DNA of 64,000 bases from positions 1,302,001 through 1,366,000 of the forward strand of contig NW_025963556.1 of NCBI RefSeq assembly GCF_910591885.1. The letters are read 5' to 3'. The stretch comes from Bombus terrestris. Lineage: Eukaryota > Arthropoda > Insecta > Hymenoptera > Apidae. The translations under genes and the position numbers were made by a program. Below the pieces are notes generated by a model. It was not told the DNA's origin. It made no database searches and saw only the letters and a list, made by a program, of their open reading frames with translations. This document shows, in pieces, positions 1 to 13,375 of the stretch. Position 1 is the stretch's first letter; every line of letters starts with the position of its first letter.

Positions 1-339
1 CGTGTAGTATTACGTTATAAGTATAACATTATGTAGTATCACGTTATAGCGTATGACGCCATGTGGTATTACGTTATTACGAATAACGTTATATTATGTT
101 ACTTTATGACATATGACGTCATGTAGTATTACTTTATGACGTATGACGTCATGTAGTATTACTTTATGACGTATGACGTCATGTAGTATTACTTTATGAC
201 GTATGACGTCATGTAGTATTACTTTATGACGTATGACGTCATGTAGTATTTCGTTATAACGTATGACGTTATGCAGTATTACGATATAACGTATGACGTT
301 ATGCGGTATTAGGTTATAACTTATGACGTTATGGAGTAT

Positions 340-362
340 TACGTTATAACGTATGACGTCAT
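340..362. other. Overlapping palindromes (type example)
   Basis: TACGTTATAACGTA (340-353) is a perfect 14-bp palindrome, and ATGACGTCAT (353-362) is a perfect 10-bp palindrome sharing one base with it. The second contains TGACGTCA, the full cAMP-response element that binds CREB/ATF-type bZIP proteins in animals and resembles ACGT-core sites bound by plant and fungal bZIPs. By eye, TGACGTCA appears in somewhat under half of all monomers, so several hundred times. Protein binding here is inference. Confidence 0.85.
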
Positions 363-390
363 GTGGTATTACGTTATTACGAATAACGTT

Positions 391-1125
391 ATATTATGTT
401 ACGTCATGTAGTATTACTTTATGACGTATGACGTCATGTAGTATTACTTTATGACGTATGACGTCATGTAGTATTACTTTATGACGTATGACGTCATGTA
501 GTATTTCGTTATGACGTATGACGTTATGCAGTATTACGATATAACGTATGACGTTATGCAGTATTAGGTTATAGCGAATGACGTCATGTAGTATTACTTT
601 ATGACGTATGACGTCATGTAGTATTACTTTATGACGTATGACGTCATGTAGTATTTCGTTACAACGTATGACGTTATGCAGTATTACGATATAACGTATG
701 ACGTTATGCGGTATTAGGTTATAACTTATGACGTTATGGAGTATTACGTTATAACGTATGACGTCATGTGGTATTACGTTATTACGAATAACGTTATATT
801 ATGTTACGTCATGTAGTATTACTTTATGACGTATGACGTCATGTAGTATTACTTTATGACGTATGACGTCATGTAGTATTACTTTATGACGTATGACGTC
901 ATGTAGTATTACTTTATGACGTATGACGTCATGTAGTATTACTTTATGACGTATGACGTCATGTAGTATTTCGTTATAACGTATGACGTTATGCAGTATT
1001 ACGATATAACGTATGACGTTATGCGGTATTAGGTTATAACGTATGACGTTATGGAGTATTACGTTATAACGTATGACGTCATGTGGTATTACGTTATTAC
1101 GAATAACGTTATATTATGTTACGTC
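391..1125. repeat. Sub-HORs bounded by orphan 15-bp halves (405 and 315 bp)
   Basis: The half ATATTATGTTACGTC occurs at 391, 796 and 1111, each time directly followed by a normal ATGTAGTATT half. The monomer register therefore jumps by exactly 15 bases at each site: monomers start at position 1 modulo 30 before 391, at 16 after it, at 1 again after 796 and at 16 after 1111. The 796-1110 unit is one orphan half, five P monomers and five cap monomers, which is 315 bp. The 405-bp unit carries an additional partial cap set. About 40 such orphan halves were located across the window. Confidence 0.9.
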
Positions 1126-2130
1126 ATGTAGTATTACTTTATGACGTATGACGTCATGTAGTATTACTTTATGACGTATGACGTCATGTAGTATTACTTT
1201 ATGACGTATGACGTCATGTAGTATTACTTTATGACGTATGACGTCATGTAGTATTACTTTATGACGTATGACGTCATGTAGTATTTCGTTATGACGTATG
1301 ACGTTATGCAGTATTACGATATAACGTATGACGTTATGCAGTATTAGGTTATAACGTATGACGTCATGTAGTATTACTTTATGACGTATGACGTCATGTA
1401 GTATTACTTTATGACGTATGACGTCATGTAGTATTTCGTTTTAACGTACAACGTTATATAGAATTACGATATAACGCACAACGTTATGTCGTATTACGTT
1501 ATAACTTATCATGTCATGTAGTATTACGTTATAACGTATGACTTTATGTAGTATTACGTTATTACGAATAACGTTATATTGTGTAACTTTATAACGTATG
1601 ACCTTATGTTGTATTACGTTATAACGTATAAAGACATGTAGTATTACGTTATAACGTATGACGTCATGTGGTATTACGTTATTACGAATATCGTAATATT
1701 GTATTACTTTATGACGTATGACGTCATGTAGTATTACTATATGGCGTATGACGTCATGTAGTATTACTATATTACGTATGACGTCATGTAGTATTACTAT
1801 ATGACGTATGACGTCATGTAGTATTAGGTTATAACGTATGAAGTTATGTATTATTACGATATAACGTATGACGTTAAGCAGTATTAGGTTATAACGTATG
1901 ACGTTATGTAGTATTAGGTTATAACGTATGGCGTTATGTAGTATTACGATATAACGTATGACGTTATGCAGTACTACGTTATAACGTATGACGTTATGTA
2001 GTGTTACGTTATAATGTATGACGTTATGTAGCATTACGGTATTTCGAACAACGTTGTATTGTGTTACTTTATAACGTATGACGTTATGTAGTGTTACGTT
2101 ATAACGTATGACGCCGTGTAGTATTACGTT

Positions 2131-2144
2131 ATAAGTATAACATT
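2131..2144. repeat. Landmark C: 14-bp half with a 1-base deletion (26 copies)
   Basis: ATAAGTATAACATT aligns to the 15-bp half ATAACGTATGACGTT with the fifth base (C) missing and two G-to-A changes, making a 29-bp monomer. It starts at 17, 2131, 5250, 5969, 7273, 8937, 9956, 11260, 14453, 16192, 17931, 20570, 25039, 28847, 32146, 36495, 39764, 41233, 45582, 48851, 52555, 53754, 55058, 58191, 59495 and 62733. It is almost always preceded by a GACGCCGTGTAG variant and followed by a TATCACGTTATAG variant. It is the best single marker of HOR phase and explains why HOR lengths fall 1 to 3 bases short of multiples of 30. Confidence 0.93.
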
Positions 2145-3968
2145 ATGTAGTATCACGTTATAGCGTATGACGTCATGTAGTATTACGTTATTACGAATAT
2201 CGTAATATTGTGTTACTTTATGACGTATGACGTCATGTAATATTGCTTTATGACGTATGACGTCATGTAGTATTTCCTTATAACGTATGACGTTATGTAG
2301 TATTACGATATAACGTATGACGTTATGCAGTACTACGTTATAACGTATGACTTTATGTAGTGTTACGTTATAACGTATGACGTTATGTATTAGTACGATA
2401 TAACGTATGACGTTATGCAGTATGAGGTTATAACGTATGACGTCATGTAGTTTTGCGTTATAACGTATGACGTCATGTAGTATTAGGTTATAACGTATGC
2501 CGTCATGTAGTATTACGTTATAACATATGACGTCATGTAGTAATACGATATAACGTACAACGTTATATAGAATTACGATATAACGCACAACGTTATGTCG
2601 TATTACGTTATAACGTATCATGTCATGTAGTATTACGTTATTACGAATAACGTTATATTGTGTTACCTTATAACGTGTGACCTTTTGTTGTATTACGTTA
2701 TAACGTATAAAGACATGTAGTATTACGTTGTAACGTATGACGTCATGTAGTATTACTTTATGACGTATGACGTCATGTAGTATTATGTTATAACATATGC
2801 CGTCATGTAGTATTACGTTATAACATATGACGTCATGTAATATTACGATATAACGTACAGCGTTATATAGAATTACGATATAACGCACAACGTTATGTCG
2901 TATTACGTTATACCGTATGACGTTATATTGTGTTACTTTATGACGTATGACGTCATGTAGTATTACTTTATGACGTATGCCGTCATGTAGTATTACGTTA
3001 TAACATATGACGTCATGTAGTAATACGATATAACGTACAACGTTATATAGAATTACGATATAACGCACAACGTTATGTTGTATTACGTTATAACGTATCA
3101 TGTCATGTAGTATTACGTTATAACGAATGACGTTATGGAGTATTACGTTATAACGTATGACGCCATGTGGTATTAGGTTATTACGAATAACGTTATATTA
3201 TGTTACTTTATGACATATGACGTCATGTAGTATTACTTTATGACGTATGACGTCATGTAGTATTTCGTTATAACGTATGACGTTATGCAGTATTACGATA
3301 TAACGTATGACGGTATGCAGTATTACGTTATAACGTATGACGTTATGCAGTATTACGATATAACGTATGACGGTATGCAGTATTACGTTATAACGTATGA
3401 CGTTATGCAGTATTACGTTATAACGTATGACGTTATGTATTAGTACGATATAACGTATGACGTTATGCAGTATGAGGTTATAGCGTATGACGTCATGTAG
3501 TTTTGCGTTATAACGTATGACGTCATGTAGTATTACGATATAACGTACAACGTTATGCAGTATTAGGTTATAACGTATGACGTTATGGAGTATTACTTTA
3601 TTACGTATGACGTCATGTGGTATTACGTTATTACGAATAATGTTATATTGTGTTATTTTATAACGTATGACCTTATGTTGTATTACGTTATAACGTATAA
3701 AGGCATGTAGTATTACGTTGTAACGTACGGCGTCATGTAGAATTACGTTATAACGTATTCCGTCATGTAGTATTACGTTATAACATATGACGTCATGTAG
3801 TATTACGATATAACGTACAACGTTATATAGAATTACGATATAACGCACAACGTTATGTCGTATTACGTTATAACTTATCATGTCATGTAGTATTACGTTA
3901 TAACGTATGACGTTATGTAGTATTACGTTATTACGAATAACGTTATATTGTGTAACTTTATAACGTAT

Positions 3969-6900
3969 GACCTTACGTTGTATTACGTTATAACGTATGA
4001 CGTCATGTAGTATTACTTTATGACGTATGACGTCATGTAGTATTACTTTATGACGTATGGCGTCATGTAGTATAACTTTATGACGTATGACGTCATGTAG
4101 TATTACTTTATGACGTATGACGTCATGTAGTATTTCGTTACAACGTATGACGTTATGCAGTATTACGATATAACGTATGACGTTATGCGGTATTAGGTTA
4201 TAACTTATGACGTTATGGAGTATTACGTTATAACGTATGACGTCATGTGGTATTACGTTATTACGAATAACGTTATATTATGTTACGTCATGTAGTATTA
4301 CTTTATGACGTATGACGTCATGTAGTATTACTTTATGACGTATGACGTCATGTAGTATTACTTTATGACGTATGACGTCATGTAGTATTACTTTATGACG
4401 TATGACGTCATGTAGTATTACTTTATGACGTATGACGTCATGTAGTATTTCGTTACAACGTATGACGTTATGCAGTATTACGATATAACGTATGACGTTA
4501 TGCGGTATTAGGTTATAACTTATGACGTTATGGAGTATTACGTTATAACGTATGACGTCATGTGGTATTACGTTATTACGAATAACGTTATATTATGTTA
4601 CGTCATGTAGTATTACTTTATGACGTATGACGTCATGTAGTATTACGTTATAACGTATGACGTTATGTAGTATTACGTTATTACGAATAACGTTATATTG
4701 TGTAACTTTATAACGTATGACCTTATGTTGTATTACGTTATAACGTATAAAGACATGTAGTATTACGTTATAACGTATGACGTCATGTGGTATTACGTTA
4801 TTACGAATATCGTAATATTGTATTACTTTATGACGTATGACGTCATGTAGTATTACTATATGACGTATGACGTCATGTAGTATTACTATATGACGTATGA
4901 CGTCATGTAGTATTACTATATGACGTATGACGTCATGTAGTATTAGGTTATAACGTATGAAGTTATGTATTATTACGATATAACGTATGACGTTAAGCAG
5001 CATTAGGTTATAACGTATGACGTTATGTAGTATTAGGTTATAACGTATGGCGTTATGTAGTATTACGATATAACGTATGACGTTATGCAGTACTACGTTA
5101 TAACGTATGACGTTATGTAGTGTTACGTTATAATGTATGACGTTATGTAGCATTACGGTATTTCGAACAACGTTGTATTGTGTTACTTTATAACGTATGA
5201 CGTTATGTAGTGTTACGTTATAACGTATGACGCCGTGTAGTATTACGTTATAAGTATAACATTATGTAGTATCACGTTATAGCGTATGACGTCATGTAGT
5301 ATTACGTTATTACGAATATCGTAATATTGTGTTACTTTATGACGTATGACGTCATGTAATATTGCTTTATGACGTATGACGTCATGTAGTATTTCCTTAT
5401 AACGTATGACGTTATGTAGTATTACGATATAACGTATGACGTTATGCAGTACTACGTTATAACGTATGACGTTATGTAGTGTTACGTTATAACGTATGAC
5501 GTTATGTATTAGTACGATATAACGTATGACGTTATGCAGTATGAGGTTATAACGTATGACGTCATGTAGTTTTGCGTTATAACGTATGACGTCATGTAGT
5601 ATTAGGTTATAACGTATGCCGTCATGTAGTATTACGTTATAACATATGACGTCATGTAGTAATACGATATAACGTACAACGTTATATAGAATTACGATAT
5701 AACGCACAACGTTATGTCGTATTACGTTATACCGTATGACGTTATATTGTGTTACTTTATGACGTATGACGTCATGTAGTATTACTTTATGACGTATGCC
5801 GTCATGTAGTATTACGTTATAACATATGACGTCATGTAGTAATACGATATAACGTACAACGTTATATAGAATTACGATATAACGCACAACGTTATGTCGT
5901 ATTACGTTATAACGTATCATGTCATGTAGTATTACGTTATAACGAATGACGCCGTGTAGTATTACGTTATAAGTATAACATTATGTTGTATCACGTTATA
6001 GCGTATGACGCCATGTGGTATTACGTTATTACGAATAACGTTATATTATGTTACTTTATGACATATGACGTCATGTAGTATTACTTTATGACGTATGACG
6101 TCATGTAGTATTACTTTATGACGTATGACGTCATGTAGTATTACTTTATGACGTATGACGTCATGTAGTATTTCGTTATAACGTATGACGTTATGCAGTA
6201 TTACGATATAACGTATGACGTTATGCGGTATTAGGTTATAACTTATGACGTTATGGAGTATTACGTTATAACGTATGACGTCATGTGGTATTACGTTATT
6301 ACGAATAACGTTATATTATGTTACGTCATGTAGTATTACTTTATGACGTATGACGTCATGTAGTATTACTTTATGACGTATGACGTCATGTAGTATTACT
6401 TTATGACGTATGACGTCATGTAGTATTACTTTATGACGTATGACGTCATGTAGTATTTCGTTATAACGTATGACGTTATGCAGTATTACGATATAACGTA
6501 TGACGTTATGCAGTATTAGGTTATAACGTATGACGTCATGTAGTATTACTTTATGACGTATGACGTCATGTAGTATTTCGTTTTAACGTACAACGTTATA
6601 TAGAATTACGATATAACGCACAACGTTATGTCGTATTACGTTATAACTTATCATGTCATGTAGTATTACGTTATAACGTATGACGTTATGTAGTATTACG
6701 TTATTACGAATAACGTTATATTGTGTAACTGTATAACGTATGACCTTATGTTGTATTACGTTATAACGTATAAAGACATGTAGTATTACGTTATAACGTA
6801 TGACGTCATGTGGTATTACGTTATTACGAATATCGTAATATTGTATTACTTTATGACGTATGACGTCATGTAGTATTACTATATGACGTATGACGTCATG

Positions 6901-7940
6901 TAGTATTACTATATGACGTATGACGTCATGTAGTATTACTATATGACGTATGACGTCATGTAGTATTAGGTTATAACGTATGAAGTTATGTATTATTACG
7001 ATATAACGTATGACGTTAAGCAGTATTAGGTTATAACGTATGACGTTATGTAGTATTAGGTTATAACGTATGGCGTTATGTAGTATTACGATATAACGTA
7101 TGACGTTATGCAGTACTACGTTATAACGTATGACGTTATGTAGTGTTACGTTATAATGTATGACGTTATGTAGCATTACGGTATTTCGAACAACGTTGTA
7201 TTGTGTTACTTTATAACGTATGACGTTATGTAGTGTTACGTTATAACGTATGACGCCGTGTAGTATTACGTTATAAGTATAACATTATGTAGTATCACGT
7301 TATAGCGTATGACGTCATGTAGTATTACGTTATTACGAATATCGTAATATTGTGTTACTTTATAACGTATGACCTTATGTTGTATTACGTTATAACGTAT
7401 AAAGGCATGTAGTATTACGTTGTAACGTACGGCGTCATGTAGAATTACGCTATAACGTATTCCGTCATGTAGTATTACGTTATAACATATGACGTCATGT
7501 AGTATTACGATATAACGTACAACGTTATGCAGTATTAGGTTATAACGTATGACGTTATGGAGTATTACTTTATTACGTATGACGTCATGTGGTATTACGT
7601 TATTACGAATAACGTTATATTGTGTTATTTTATAACGTATGACCTTATGTTGTATTACGTTATAACGTATAAAGGCATGTAGTATTACGTTGTAACGTAC
7701 GGCGTCATGTAGAATTACGCTATAACGTATTCCGTCATGTAGTATTACGTTATAACATATGACGTCATGTAGTATTACGATATAACGTACAACGTTATAT
7801 AGAATTACGATATAACGCACAACGTTATGTCGTATTACGTTATAACTTATCATGTCATGTAGTATTACGTTATAACGTATGACGTTATGTAGTATTACGT
7901 TATTACGAATAACGTTATATTGTGTAACTTTATAACGTAT
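3969..7940. repeat. Family I HOR, copy 1 (3972 bp)
   Basis: The unit runs from one GACCTTACG variant (3969) to the next (7941). Its landmarks in order are orphan halves at 4275 and 4590 (one 315-bp sub-unit between them), B near 5160, C at 5250, a second C at 5969, orphan half at 6313, A at 6583, B near 7184 and C at 7273. It differs from the next copy by a 300-bp deletion near 5.7 kb, one extra 315-bp sub-unit and one P monomer fewer. These account for the near-equal lengths, apart from base substitutions. Confidence 0.85.
5679..5731. repeat. Junction of a 300-bp internal deletion
   Basis: In the sister copy a closely similar stretch of about 58 bp occurs twice, at 9361-9418 and 9661-9718, exactly 300 bp apart. 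The first is preceded by GTAATACG and followed by ACGTATCATG; the second begins GTACAGCG and is followed by CCGTATGACG. At 5.7 kb there is a single copy with the upstream context of the first and the downstream context of the second. The exchange therefore falls within this 53-bp stretch of identity. The offset to the sister copy changes from 3687 to 3987 bp across it. Confidence 0.85.
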
Positions 7941-10900
7941 GACCTTACGTTGTATTACGTTATAACGTATGACGTCATGTAGTATTACTTTATGACGTAT
8001 GACGTCATGTAGTATTACTTTATGACGTATGACGTCATGTAGTATTACTTTATGACGTATGACGTCATGTAGTATAACTTTATGACGTATGACGTCATGT
8101 AGTATTACTTTATGACGTATGACGTCATGTAGTATTTCGTTACAACGTATGACGTTATGCAGTATTACGATATAACGTATGACGTTATGCGGTATTAGGT
8201 TATAACTTATGACGTTATGGAGTATTACGTTATAACGTATGACGTCATGTGGTATTACGTTATTACGAATAACGTTATATTATGTTACGTCATGTAGTAT
8301 TACTTTATGACGTATGACGTCATGTAGTATTACGTTATAACGTATGACGTTATGTAGTATTACGTTATTACGAATAACGTTATATTGTGTAACTTTATAA
8401 CGTATGACCTTATGTTGTATTACGTTATAACGTATAAAGACATGTAGTATTACGTTATAACGTATGACGTCATGTGGTATTACGTTATTACGAATATCGT
8501 AATATTGTATTACTTTATGACGTATGACGTCATGTAGTATTACTATATGACGTATGACGTCATGTAGTATTACGATATGACGTATGACGTCATGTAGTAT
8601 TACTATATGACGTATGACGTCATGTAGAATTAGGTTATAACGTATGAAGTTATGTATTATTACGATATAACGTATGACGTTAAGCAGCATTAGGTTATAA
8701 CGTATGACGTTATGTAGTATTAGGTTATAACGTATGGCGTTATGTAGTATTACGATATAACGTATGACGTTATGCAGTACTACGTTATAACGTATGACGT
8801 TATGTAGTGTTACGTTATAATGTATGACGTTATGTAGCATTACGGTATTTCGAACAACGTTGTATTGTGTTACTTTATAACGTATGACGTTATGTAGTGT
8901 TACGTTATAACGTATGACGCCGTGTAGTATTACGTTATAAGTATAACATTATGTAGTATCACGTTATAGCGTATGACGTCATGTAGTATTACGTTATTAC
9001 GAATATCGTAATATTGTGTTACTTTATGACGTATGACGTCATGTAATATTGCTTTATGACGTATGACGTCATGTAGTATTTCCTTATAACGTATGACGTT
9101 ATGTAGTATTACGATATAACGTATGACGTTATGCAGTACTACGTTATAACGTATGACGTTATGTAGTGTTACGTTATAACGTATGACGTTATGTATTAGT
9201 ACGATATAACGTATGACGTTATGCAGTATGAGGTTATAACGTATGACGTCATGTAGTTTTGCGTTATAACGTATGACGTCATGTAGTATTAGGTTATAAC
9301 GTATGCCGTCATGTAGTATTACGTTATAACATATGACGTCATGTAGTAATACGATATAACGTACAACGTTATATAGAATTACGATATAACGCACAACGTT
9401 ATGTCGTATTACGTTATAACGTATCATGTCATGTAGTATTACGTTATTACGAATAACGTTATACTGTGTTACCTTATAACGTGTGACCTTTTGTTGTATT
9501 ACGTTATAACGTATAAAGACATGTAGTATTACGTTGTAACGTATGACGTCATGTAGTATTACTTTATGACGTATGACGTTATGTAGTATTATGTTATAAC
9601 ATATGCCGTCATGTAGTATTACGTTATAACATATGACGTCATGTAATATTACGATATAACGTACAGCGTTATATAGAATTACGATATAACGCACAACGTT
9701 ATGTCGTATTACGTTATACCGTATGACGTTATATTGTGTTACTTTATGACGTATGACGTCATGTAGTATTACTTTATGACGTATGCCGTCATGTAGTATT
9801 ACGTTATAACATATGACGTCATGTAGTAATACGATATAACGTACAACGTTATATAGAATTACGATATAACGCACAACGTTATGTCGTATTACGTTATAAC
9901 GTATCATGTCATGTAGTATTACGTTATAACGAATGACGCCGTGTAGTATTACGTTATAAGTATAACATTATGTAGTATCACGTTATAGCGTATGACGCCA
10001 TGTGGTATTACGTTATTACGAATAACGTTATATTATGTTACTTTATGACATATGACGTCATGTAGTATTACTTTATGACGTATGACGTCATGTAGTATTA
10101 CTTTATGACGTATGACGTCATGTAGTATTACTTTATGACGTATGACGTCATGTAGTATTTCGTTATAACGTATGACGTTATGCAGTATTACGATATAACG
10201 TATGACGTTATGCGGTATTAGGTTATAACTTATGACGTTATGGAGTATTACGTTATAACGTATGACGTCATGTGGTATTACGTTATTACGAATAACGTTA
10301 TATTATGTTACGTCATGTAGTATTACTTTATGACGTATGACGTCATGTAGTATTACTTTATGACGTATGACGTCATGTAGTATTACTTTATGACGTATGA
10401 CGTCATGTAGTATTACTTTATGACGTATGACGTCATGTAGTATTTCGTTATAACGTATGACGTTATGCAGTATTACGATATAACGTATGACGTTATGCAG
10501 TATTAGGTTATAACGTATGACGTCATGTAGTATTACTTTATGACGTATGACGTCATGTAGTATTTCGTTTTAACGTACAACGTTATATAGAATTACGATA
10601 TAACGCACAACGTTATGTCGTATTACGTTATAACTTATCATGTCATGTAGTATTACGTTATAACGTATGACGTTATGTAGTATTACGTTATTACGAATAA
10701 CGTTATATTGTGTAACTGTATAACGTATGACCTTATGTTGTATTACGTTATAACGTATAAAGACATGTAGTATTACGTTATAACGTATGACGTCATGTGG
10801 TATTACGTTATTACGAATATCGTAATATTGTATTACTTTATGACGTATGACGTCATGTAGTATTACTATATGACGTATGACGTCATGTAGTATTACTATA

Positions 10901-11927
10901 TGACGTATGACGTCATGTAGTATTACTATATGACGTATGACGTCATGTAGTATTAGGTTATAACGTATGAAGTTATGTATTATTACGATATAACGTATGA
11001 CGTTAAGCAGTATTAGGTTATAACGTATGACGTTATGTAGTATTAGGTTATAACGTATGGCGTTATGTAGTATTACGATATAACGTATGACGTTATGCAG
11101 TACTACGTTATAACGTATGACGTTATGTAGTGTTACGTTATAATGTATGACGTTATGTAGCATTACGGTATTTCGAACAACGTTGTATTGTGTTACTTTA
11201 TAACGTATGACGTTATGTAGTGTTACGTTATAACGTATGACGCCGTGTAGTATTACGTTATAAGTATAACATTATGTAGTATCACGTTATAGCGTATGAC
11301 GTCATGTAGTATTACGTTATTACGAATATCGTAATATTGTGTTACTTTATGACGTATGACCTTATGTTGTATTACGTTATAACGTATAAAGGCATGTAGT
11401 ATTACGTTGTAACGTACGGCGTCATGTAGAATTACGCTATAACGTATTCCGTCATGTAGTATTACGTTATAACATATGACGTCATGTAGTATTACGATAT
11501 AACGTACAACGTTATGCAGTATTAGGTTATAACGTATGACGTTATGGAGTATTACTTTATTACGTATGACGTCATGTAGTATTACGTTATTACGAATAAC
11601 GTTATATTGTGTTATTTTATAACGTATGACCTTATGTTGTATTACGTTATAACGTATAAAGGCATGTAGTATTACGTTGTAACGTACGGCGTCATGTAGA
11701 ATTACGCTATAACGTATTCCGTCATGTAGTATTACGTTATAACATATGACGTCATGTAGTATTACGATATAACGTACAACGTTATATAGAATTACGATAT
11801 AACGCACAACGTTATGTCGTATTACGTTATAACTTATCATGTCATGTAGTATTACGTTATAACGTATGACGTTATGTAGTATTACGTTATTACGAATAAC
11901 GTTATATTGTGTAACTTTATAACGTAT
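7941..11927. repeat. Family I HOR, copy 2 (3987 bp)
   Basis: Tandem neighbour of the preceding HOR. Landmarks are orphan half at 8277, B near 8847, C at 8937, D/E/F variants through about 9.36 kb, second C at 9956, orphan half at 10290, A at 10570, B near 11170 and C at 11260. It retains the 300-bp segment lost from copy 1. The ACGCTATAACGTATTCC variant appears twice in both family I left copies, and again near 55.8 and 59.97 kb, but was not seen in the central family. The same arrangement recurs at offsets of 43798 bp (A 54368, C 55058) and 48235 bp (A 58805, C 59495). Confidence 0.85.
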
Positions 11928-13375
11928 GACCTTACGTTGTATTACGTTATAACGTATGACGTCATGTAGTATTACTTTATGACGTATGACGTCATGTAGT
12001 ATTACTTTATGACGTATGACGTCATGTAGTATTACTTTATGACGTATGACGTCATGTAGTATTACTTTATGACGTATGACGTCATGTAGTATTTCGTTAC
12101 AACGTATGACGTTATGCAGTATTACGATATAACGTATGACGTTATGCGGTATTAGATTATAACTTATGACGTTATGGAGTATTACGTTATAACGTATGAC
12201 GTCATGTGGTATTACGTTATTACGAATAACGTTATATTATGTTACGTCACGTAGTATTACTTTATGACGTATGACGTCATGTAGTATTACTTTATGACGT
12301 ATGACGTCATGTAGTATTACTTTATGACGTATGACGTATGTAGTATTACTTTATGACGTATGACGTCATGTAGTATTACTTTATGACGTATGACGTCATG
12401 TAGTATTTCGTTATAACGTATGACGTTATGCAGTATTACGATATAACGTATGACGTTATGCAGTATTAGGTTATAACGTATGACGTCATGTAGTATTACT
12501 TTATGACGTATGACGTCATGTAGTATTACTTTATGACGTATGACGTCATGTAGTATTTCGTTTTAACGTACAACGTTATATAGAATTACGATATAACGCA
12601 CAACGTTATGTCGTATTACGTTATAACTTATCATGTCATGTAGTATTACGTTATAACGTATGACGTTATGTAGTATTACGTTATTACGAATAACGTTATA
12701 TTGTGTAACTTTATAACGTATGACCTTATGTTGTATTACGATATAACGTATAAAGACATGTAGTATTACGTTATAACGTATGACGTCATGTGGTATTACG
12801 TTATTACGAATATCGTAATATTGTATTACTTTATGACGTATGACGTCATGTAGTATTACTATATGACGTATGACGTCATGTAGTATTACTATATGACGTA
12901 TGACGTCATGTAGTATTAGGTTATAACATATGCCGTCATGTAGTATTACGTTATAACATATGACGTCATGTAATATTACGATATAACGTACAACGTTATA
13001 TAGAATTACGATATAACGCACAACGTTATGTCGTATTACGTTATAACGTATCATGTCATGTAGTATTACGTTATAACGAATGACGTTATGGAGTATTACG
13101 TTATAACGTATGACGCCATGTGGTATTACGTTATTACGAATAACGTTATATTATGTTACTTTATGACATATGACGTCATGTAGTATTACTTTATGACGTA
13201 TGACGTCATGTAGTATTACTTTATGACGTATGACGTCATGTAGTATTACTTTATGACGTATGACGTCATGTAGTATTTCGTTATAACGTATGACGTTATG
13301 CAGTATTACGATATAACGTATGACGTTATGCGGTATTAGGTTATAACTTATGACGTTATGGAGTATTACGTTATA
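11928..13375. repeat. Transition segment, duplicated 14394 bp downstream
   Basis: It contains an orphan half at 12234, a second type of 29-bp monomer near 12331-12342 (GACGTATGTAG in place of GACGTCATGTAG) and landmark A at 12563. From about 12256 onward the sequence matches 26650 onward at a constant offset of 14394 bp. The shared single-base deletion (near 12336 and 26730) and the shared 1200-bp spacing between successive A landmarks (12563/13763 and 26957/28157) show this. No gene is visible. Confidence 0.82.

Larger units (their letters stand above)
1..3968. repeat. Left edge block: mixed P-run/cap repeats plus one HOR
   Basis: The window opens at a shortened 14-bp half (landmark C, 17-30). 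Bases 31-1440 then alternate P-runs, in which the ATGACGTATGACGTC half dominates, with cap monomers containing ATTTCG, GCAG, GCGG, GGAG and GTGG variants. Orphan 15-bp halves sit at 391-405, 796-810 and 1111-1125, giving spacings of 405 and 315 bp. Landmark A is at 1441, B near 2041 and C at 2131-2144. From 2145 the block carries the D (TATTAGTACGATATAACG), E (GTAGTTTTGCG) and F (GTAATACGATATAACG) variants that recur in later HORs. No gene or other non-satellite sequence is visible. Confidence 0.9.

Noticed and set aside
391..405. Telomere-like or transposon-end motifs at orphan halves
   Set aside because: ATATTATGTTACGTC is a recognisable A/B hybrid of the satellite half, with no terminal inverted repeats or target-site duplication and no telomere-type G-rich motif.
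2041..2075. CENP-B box at landmark B (TTTCGAACAACG) or at TTTCGTTATAACG cap monomers
   Set aside because: The first part of the box, TTCG followed four bases later by A, is present, but the required CGGG end is missing in every variant inspected.
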